Made by a program: the position numbers and the translations under genes. Positions 48,401 to 57,400 of a stretch of 64,000 bases of DNA are shown piece after piece. The notes beneath the pieces were generated by a model that saw only the letters and a list, made by a program, of their open reading frames with translations, did not search any database and had not been told where the DNA came from. Every line of letters starts with the position of its first letter. The first letter of the stretch is position 1. This stretch comes from Symsagittifera roscoffensis (lineage: Eukaryota > Xenacoelomorpha > Acoela > Convolutidae). The stretch spans positions 10,463,716 to 10,527,715 of the forward strand of contig NC_087067.1 in NCBI RefSeq assembly GCF_963678635.1. The letters run 5' to 3'.

Positions 48401-51400
48401 AATAAAACCACCTTAAAACCGACGCTGGAAATTTCTAACGCACTAAAATAGAGATAACTCTTTAAATTCAAATTGGAAGCACATTTTCTTTAAACACAAA
48501 ATCATTTTTGACATTGCAAGGTTGTTAATCTACCAAATCGAAAAGTATAAAGCGATATAAAGTATCAATTGATCAAATTTTTACTGATTCTAAGTTGAAG
48601 ATGAAGGAAAAATAAATGAATCAATCCAGTAATAGTACTTCATGATAAAAACTCAACTGTTAGCTCGACTTTTTAATTTGGATGACATATACATGGCAAT
48701 TGGAGATTCAGAATCAACACGGAAGCGCCAGTAATTAAAAACTCATTCGTTCACATATAAAAGCAAGCGATCTATTAAAAACTCAACCGGTAAAAAGAAA
48801 AACGGACAAAAAACTTTTGCAAGCAAAACGAGTTCTCGTCTGCGCCATTACTATATTATTCATGCAGCTTCAGCAACATTTATAATAGAGGCGAATCAAA
48901 CTTTCGCACCATTTGTAATGCAACAAGACTGCTCGTAGATCAGCATAAAGTCCTGAATGCTCCGACTGCCCCTTAATCCACATCGAATAGTTTTTTGGGA
49001 AAAGAAAAAATCGAAAAACTACCGAAATTTAGACAATATCAAAGATCAAGTGTGAAAATTTGAATTGTGCGAAATTAATACGACCGACTAGCTAGCCTCA
49101 ATTCAATTTGGAACGACGATAATTCGCCGCGCATAAATAACATGCGTTAAGCTTTCAGGATTATAGATAAAATCTTAGAGGTAAAATATCTGTTTAAATT
49201 TGATTTAAGGGAGTCGATATCTTCAATGGGGTATAAAAAATTTTTTGTTAAAAACTATTATTTCGATCGCCCAAAAATTGACGGAATAAAAAAACCACAC
49301 CAAGCATATAAATTGCGTTTTCTTCGAAAGTCGGAACAATACTATGAGCAAGTGGCAAGACATGTGAAACAACTGCGACATGCTTTCGAAACTTAAAAAG
49401 TTATTTGGAAGTCATCCGTTCTCTAATACATTTATGAATCATAAAAAGCATATGCGAAACTCTAACTAAGTTAACGAATCTTTACTTACAAAATCGAAAA
49501 TCGGATTGTTGTTTAAAATCAAGATTTCAGATAACTAAACAAGACCGTAATTTTTATTCATTCTTGAGACTAAGAGAAAAAAATATCTCAAAACACAGGG
49601 ACGAAGCTGCGCTTCGCATAGACTAGCGAGAACAACAACTATAAAAAGTGCCACAAGAAAAAGCAGAAATAAGTCTCGAGCTAGTAAAAATTCGGCTAGG
49701 TCTCGGATTCGATCTGCGACCTAAAAACATGAGTCTCATGCACTAACCACTCAGCCACGGAGGCTTAAATATTCACAAAAACTAAACAAAAGGAAAGCAG
49801 AGAACAGATGCTATGAAATAAGATCGTGATTATAGCAAAAGTACCACCAAATAATGAACACATTGCCACTAAAAAGAAACACTGAAAAGGCTTAAAAACT
49901 CAATATCACTCAAATTTGTCTGACCTTTGTTTGTGGCACCTGATTTTTTTGTGACAAAAATTTTCACTTAGAGGTAAAAATACATTTCGCAAACACAAGT
50001 GATAAAACGCAAAACGAGATCTAAAAGCTAAAAAGTACAAATATGAATGAACTTGAAAAAGTATCCCTTCTTCGAGAATCAAAAATCCGATCTCCAGGCC
50101 TAAAGAATATTTTTTCTTTTCAATTGTGCCATCAAGGCTTCATATTTTCAATAAACTAACTAATGATAAAACATATCAAACCAAATTTACCAAAAACAAA
50201 AGCCATTTGATTTGACTTATCGCAACATTTTAATTGTGAATTTTCTGCCTTTTTAATGAATAGTCGAAAAAAATTCAAAAACACAGTCATCAACAATAAT
50301 AAACTTAGTGCGACATAAAAGAAACACCACTAACAATCCAGAAAACGACTCTTATGTACAAAGAAAAAACTACTTTTGAAACGTTTGCAATCATGCTAGC
50401 CACTTTTTGGGAAAATCTCAGGCAAATGGCTCCATTTATTGTTCCGACTTTCAAAGAAAAAAGAATTTTTATAAACTTTCGTTGGTGTTTGTTTTTTCAG
50501 CCAAGTTTCTCAAAGAAAAGTTTCGAGTTGGGATCGAAAAAATGCATATCTTCAGGATCGGTTGAGCTACTCACTATGCTAAATGCGCTTTGAGCATATA
50601 TCAATGGCTCGTTTAATGCTTTGAAAACTTTAATTATAATGTTGCACTGTAACACAGTATATTTCTTACCCAGTGCATCAAATTGTTCCAGATTTAAATT
50701 AAGATAATTTATCATATTATTTCCTTAAAAATCAAAATTTAACACTTAATTTTTTTTACCTGCACAGGTCCAAATGTATACTTTAGCTATATTTTCTTTA
50801 CCAAAAACTATTGGATATTTGGAGAACTGATATAGCGCACTCGGAGCATTCAGCTCGTTGTCACGATTTACGAGATGTCTTGTTAAATTAAACTGTTATA
50901 TCAAAGATACTAGAGAAACGAAAACTATTAAACCTGCAATTTGCTTCATCAAAAGTTGGAAAAAAACTTTCAAACGAGTTTAGGAAGAATTCAACAACAT
51001 TTCATTGAACTAGCATACCGAAGTTTCCAATTTTTTGTTAACAAAAAAATTTGATTCGAGACGTGAACATATGCATTTTGTTCAAAAAAGTTACGTATAA
51101 AATTTTTTGAAAAAAAAACATCAATAAGTGTTTTTTAACCAAAATTATTTGTATTTAATCTTCCCAGAAGTTTGTATCAGCCAATTGAAATGCGAAAGAA
51201 AAAGGATTGAATTTTTTCGAAGATCGAAAGTTATTCGTAGATCAAAACTTTTCGAAAACAGTGACCGAGAATATGTGTATCAAAGTTAGAAGATTTTGCT
51301 CCTGCTATTTTCATCGCCCTGCCCCTCCCCCCCCCAATCACTGAGCTATCCAAACACGACTATTATAATAGGCAACATTCACAATAACAGGCAATATTGA

Positions 51401-54400
51401 GCATACTAGATGACATTGAATATATTGGGCTCCATTGACTATACTAGGCGATATTGACTATACTATGCGACATTGACTATACTATGCGACATTGACTATA
51501 CTATGCGACATTGACTATACTATGCGACATTGACTATACTATGCGACATTGACTATACTATGCGACATTGACTATACTATGCGACATTGACTATACTATG
51601 CGACATTGACTATACTATGCGACATTGACTATACTATGCGACATTGACTATACTATGCGACATTGACTATACTATGCGACATTGACTATACTATGCGACA
51701 TTGACTATACTATGCGACATTGACTATACTATGCGACATTTACCATACCAGATGCCATTGACTATACTGGGCGCCATTGACTATACTAGGCGACATTCAC
51801 TATACTAGATGCCATTGACTATACTGGGCGTTATTGACAATAATAGGCAATCTTGAATTAACTGGACGACCATGAACACACCAGGAGACATTGAATAAAC
51901 CAGGCGAAATTGACTATACTGGGCGACTTCTTTTTTTTGTTTTCCACGCAAAATCAGGTATCAAAAATAAAAATCGAAAATGGTCGCGTGATATATCATA
52001 TTGACGCCCTTTCCGTCGAGATTCAAACGAAATTCAAAAAACTCCCAGAAAATTTCTCGGTGTCGAGAAAAACGTTTAAAATTTTTTATTTTTGGTGTTT
52101 CTTTGAGCGATTAAAGTGAACGAGCATGATATTGTTTTTTGTCAACCAAATCAGTTACCACAATTAATCATGAGATTGAGTGGGGTGATATAACATATTG
52201 AAGCCTTTTCAACCCCGATCCGAGCGACTTTTAAACAATTTCAAAAAGTTTTCCCAGTGTCGAGAAAAACTGGTTTGAAGTTTTTGAGTTTCAGTTCAAT
52301 TTAGAGCGATTAAAGCGAGCGAGCAGTATTATTTTAGTATCAATTGCTTTTGTGTTGAGCAACTATATTATTTAATGTTGGCACTGTTAATCTGTTTCTC
52401 GACCCTAGCGAAGTCATCCTTCCACTTCCTGATGAGCGCCTCCTGTTCATCAATTTCCGCCCTTCGCATCTGGGCTCTTGTTGTCTGCCAGGGCAATTCC
52501 AGGAACTCCGCGCAGGACCGATCAATCAACTGGATCTTTCTCTGCAGTTCTTCATTCATGCCGTTCAAAATCTGCGCCGGAACCACCGTGCAGATCCGAT
52601 CCAATGCCAGTTCTTTCATGATCTTTAGTGCGATGTCATACGTCATCTTTTTGCTCAAATTGTGCCTCGTGTCTTTTGTTTGTTCAAAGTTCGACTCCAG
52701 GCCCTTGTAGAATTTCCCCACGTCTTCGTCAGTATATTCCAGCTCGGCGTCAACTACCGCTTTCAAATCCGAGAGACTCTCGTTGTCGTCCGCAATTTTG
52801 TTCAACGTCAACGTAGATCCACTAGGCGCCTTCTTCTTCTTGCCGTACAGTTTCGAAAACTGCTTTTTGGAAAAAGCATCCGGTTTCGTCTCTTTTACTG
52901 GGGTATGAAGCGGTTCAGGAGCAACACCTCCTGGATTGGATCCGTTCCATGGTTCAGAGTACCTTCCATTGCTTAGACCACTACCACCGCTGCTGCCCAT
53001 TGCATACCTGTCGTCAATAGATTCTTTTATAGTTCATCCGAAATTGTGGCCATAAGCAACTTAATCGGTCAAAAAAAAGAATTTTTGGATGAAGAATTGG
53101 ATACCCGTTCAAAAAAAGCAGTTTTAGGTTATTTGATTTCGTTCAGATTTGTTGACAGAAAAAGTTTTGATTTTTTTTCTGCCATTATTTTTGAATTTTT
53201 TCGAAAATCCTCCTTACCAATCTCAAAAACCCTAGATCCCGCCCCAGATTTTAACATAGCGGGTACCTTTCTAGCAATTTTTCATAGAGTTCTCCATCAG
53301 TGTAGAAATATTGCTCGTATTCATACATTTGATGGAGCCTGTCATTCACAAGATGCTCTTGCGTGTCACACAACTCTCCAATTTTTTCGATCAAGAAGCT
53401 TGCATGCGTTTCTTGGCCGTCGAAAATTTCCCAAACCAAGTCACAGACCACGTCTTTGTTGATGTTGCGAACCGCATTATGACATTTGATCGCCGGGTTC
53501 AGAAATGACGTAATGATCGGTATCGCGAAACCTTTGAAGTTGGACCAGTTATCAAAATTCACCATTTCTTGATGTCTCCAACGTACTGCGACGTCATCCA
53601 TTAAAAATGACCGCTGAACCTCCACCATTTTGTCCTGGTATTCTTGCTTGAAAATTCTGAAGCACTGCCGATACTTGAAAAACAAGTCATTGCAAGATCG
53701 TCTAGCCACAAAGTTTCCTTTCAAAGCCTCCCGACTAACTTCAATGAACTCCGTCAACTTCGCGGATGCCATGTCAGCTGCGCTCGCAAGATCTCTTGGG
53801 AGTCGGTTTCTTTCCTCGATTAATTTTGACCGAAAGTTTTCGACTTTATTCCACGACGACCTGAACTCAAGAAGCACAGGTTTGAGCAGCATTCCACAAA
53901 CTGTCGAGTACAGACACTTGTACGTGCAGTTAGCCATATCGATTCCAAAATTTTCGTGCACAAAATGGAAAAATTTGAGCTCTTCGTCGTCGTCCAATAG
54001 ACTATTGACAAACACGTGATTCTTGAATGTGTGGTAGTCCTGCGATTTAACTTGGTCTAAAAAATGAGTCATTCTTGAGTGGTCTTGCAAACATTTGTCA
54101 ATCTTGGTAAACACTACTACGGTTCGATCCCCATTAGGGTCCACTTGATTGACCAACTGAAAGATTTTGTTTAAAGCCAAATCTCGAGTGGAATCGATGA
54201 CACAGAGAATAATAGTTCTATTGCCTTGAATGTGTTTCAAGGCCATATCGCGCACCCTATCAACAACGTCCTCGCTTTGGGCCTTATTGGCGGAATGAAT
54301 GATTCCAGGCAAGTCAACCACCGTCAAGTTCCTCGCATCTGGGTTCTCAATTCGGATCCTGGGCATCACATCAAAAATGAATCCTCCCCCGTCTTTCGTT

Positions 54401-57400
54401 TGGAGACGCTGTGAGATATCGTTGACTACCCTACAGATGTCCTCAATGTCTGCAATGTCTTTAGTCTCCGGAGCGATCATCCGTATCAATCTGTTGGCGC
54501 TTCGGCGAAGCGCCAGTTGAGTGGCGCAAAGTGTGACAGTACCATCACCTGTAGGCAACGGAACACCAGAGAGCTTCCCGAGGACGCTACTCTTTCCAGA
54601 GGTCTGGTCCCCTGCCGCAACAACGCTTGGTATTGTTAGAATGGAATCCAAAATTTTGGACTGTTCAATTTCATCAATTAAGTCAAACAATTGATGATTG
54701 AACTGGTCGAAACGCTCCAAATCTTGTTCGACTTTGGAAGCACCGGAAGTCATTTTAGAGGCTCAAAGAAGATTCAAATTAAATTTTCTCAAATCAGACA
54801 ATTATAGGAACATAACTTGAAACTTTGAGTTCAGTTCAAAACTGAAACAATCTGCAACATAGTATAATATTTTGCTTACTATCAGCTCAGTAGACTTGAG
54901 CAAATAAGTTAAATACCTGATATCTCACAAAGTCATAACAAAACCAACAGTAAGTAGCCCAGACACCCAACATCATCACAAGAGTATAATTTCGATAAAA
55001 AGTCTTCTGAAAGCTTGGTTAATATAGAAGCATCAAAAATGGGCTACTATTTTGCTCTTAGAACAAAGTATTTTATCATTCTTTTGACTGACTGAGATCA
55101 CAGGGTATTAAGAATAGCCTGTCACAGAGCATGTGGCTCAAAAAATCCACATTCGTTTCGCTAGAAACAAATTTGACGGAGCTTTGTCGAGAATTTTGTG
55201 AGACATGAAGGGTTCATGAGACACAGAAGCCAGATTTCTGAAGGATTTGATATTTTGCAGAAAACAAAAAGGAAAATTTCTTCATTCATTCACTAAGTTA
55301 AAGTTGCAAGCTGCTTTTCATTTTGGCTCATATTTTGACTGAAAGTGCTTTCATTTGATTCATCACTAGAGCCAATCTAACGCTTTTGTAATACCTGATT
55401 TTGAACCACGAAATTACAACAGAATCCAAGTTTCCGGGACACCTTCGGTGAGGAAAAAGAATAACGACAATATACAAATGTTTCAAAACAGAGGCAACTC
55501 AGGGCTTCGTGCCACATAAAAAACTGAATGACTATCACTCTTTGCAGATGAACCGAAATTACAAAAGTTTCAAAAATAACGTTATCTTGGAAATGAATTA
55601 CCTGCACTTTTCGAATTTTAACAAACATTTTGCGATATAACACGTACATAGCATGAAAAGCTAACAGACAAAAATAATGATAAAAGCCGCCAACAAAATC
55701 AAAAAAGAAATATTTAAAAAAGGATCTATCGAAACTTTTCCTATAATTGTCTTGATTTTGACTTGAATTGCTTCAAAAAAAAAAGAAAAAATTGATGTTG
55801 AAAAAACTTACAAAGCGGTTACAAAGCCGACAATTCTTGAGCAGACACACGCGGAGCTAAAAAATTGATAATTCAACAAAAAATTAAGTCGACTTTTAAC
55901 CGAAACGAAGCTTAAACACTGCCCTCGACAAGACAACTTCAGCAACAAAGCTGAAATTAAAGATTTCCTTAAATTATTCGGACAGGCAAAGCAAGCAAAG
56001 CACAGAAAACAGCAAGGCAAAAGATTCCAGAAGAAAAGCCTTGAAACAAGCCTTGAAAAGCAAAAAATTCCATCGAAAAAACAAAGCCAAAACCAGCGGC
56101 TTCAAAAACTGATTGTTACCTTGTCGCTAAATAACGGAGCATGAACTACTCAAACTTTTACTAATTCCTGCCGAATTAATATTTGGAAGGTGCTACTTTG
56201 GCAGGAAACAGTGGAAAGGTATTACAAAAACAATCGTTTTTTGAGAAGCAAATATTGAACCGATATTCAAAAAGCCCTACGATGTCAAATCTCTATGAGG
56301 TACTTTAAAATACAAGCTTGTAGTGTATTTTTGATGATAAAATTTAATTACACACGAGGCGAAGCTGATCTTCGTACCACTTGCGATACAAACAGATCTA
56401 TCAAAATGAATGCAGATAGTTGTGAAAAAAACATGACCAAACAATAGAATAAAAAATCAGGATCGAAACAAAATAAACGAAGCGGCAACAAAACCGAAAA
56501 TGCCTGAGAATAAACTTTTAAGCCGAATTTTTTTTTAATTCAAAACTTAAAAAAATTTTAGCTTCCCCTTCCCTTATAACACACCGAGGCACAAAGAAAC
56601 CTTTTTCGCGCATCAAATGACGCAAAAAGAGGCTACTTAGCCGATACAAAACAAGCCAACACCTATTAAGCCGAAAAAAAGTTCCACAAAACGAGTGGTT
56701 AAAACAAAACGAAATGAAAAAGTGCGGGTGAAAGACTAAAACTTGTGTTTCCTTTGAAACGATCCAAAATCAGGTCACTAAGACGATACAAAACACTCCG
56801 AAAAAACTTGGGCCAAAAAATTTTTTTAAGCGAAACAAAGGAAATACCATGTCAAGGTTAGTAAAATTACATATCAGTTCGAACTAGGATATTTTTCAAG
56901 TGAGCCGGGAACGCTAAGAAATTACAGACAAAGTACCTTAGGAGATGAGCCCTGTGACACAAAGATATTTACGGGAAAAAAGTCACGTACCCGATTGCAA
57001 TGCCCTTGCTTATCGCAAGAGTACTTAAGGATCTGAAGTGTATAATTATTTAAAAATTCTTATTATAAAGTAGCCAGAACAAAAAATTCTACTGAAAACT
57101 TAATTTCGCATGAAAATAAACAATAAAAAACAAGTAATTTGACAAGTAAGCAGGGTAACTAACAAGTCGATGAGAAAAGTGCCTCAGTCAAAATCTTCTG
57201 GGAATACCTCAAAATGGACCAAAAAACCAGGGACATAAAAAACTTTAAATTTTCTAATATCGTTTGAATCACGACTGAATAGGCTTTAACATGATATTTC
57301 ACTCAACACTTTCCAATGATTATTCGCGGTACCTGAGTTTGTGTGGAAAACAGAGAAAAAATTGAAACGCACCCGAAAACTAAGTTCCTCTCCATTTTTC

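Noticed and set aside
49700-49766. Possible Ser- or Leu-type tRNA gene on the minus strand
   Set aside because: A and B box-like parts are present but the acceptor stem does not pair and it is joined to a repeat tail; called a SINE.
53046-54019. Several plus-strand open frames of 60-138 codons
   Set aside because: All lie opposite the Mx-like GTPase exons or across its short intron, without motifs.
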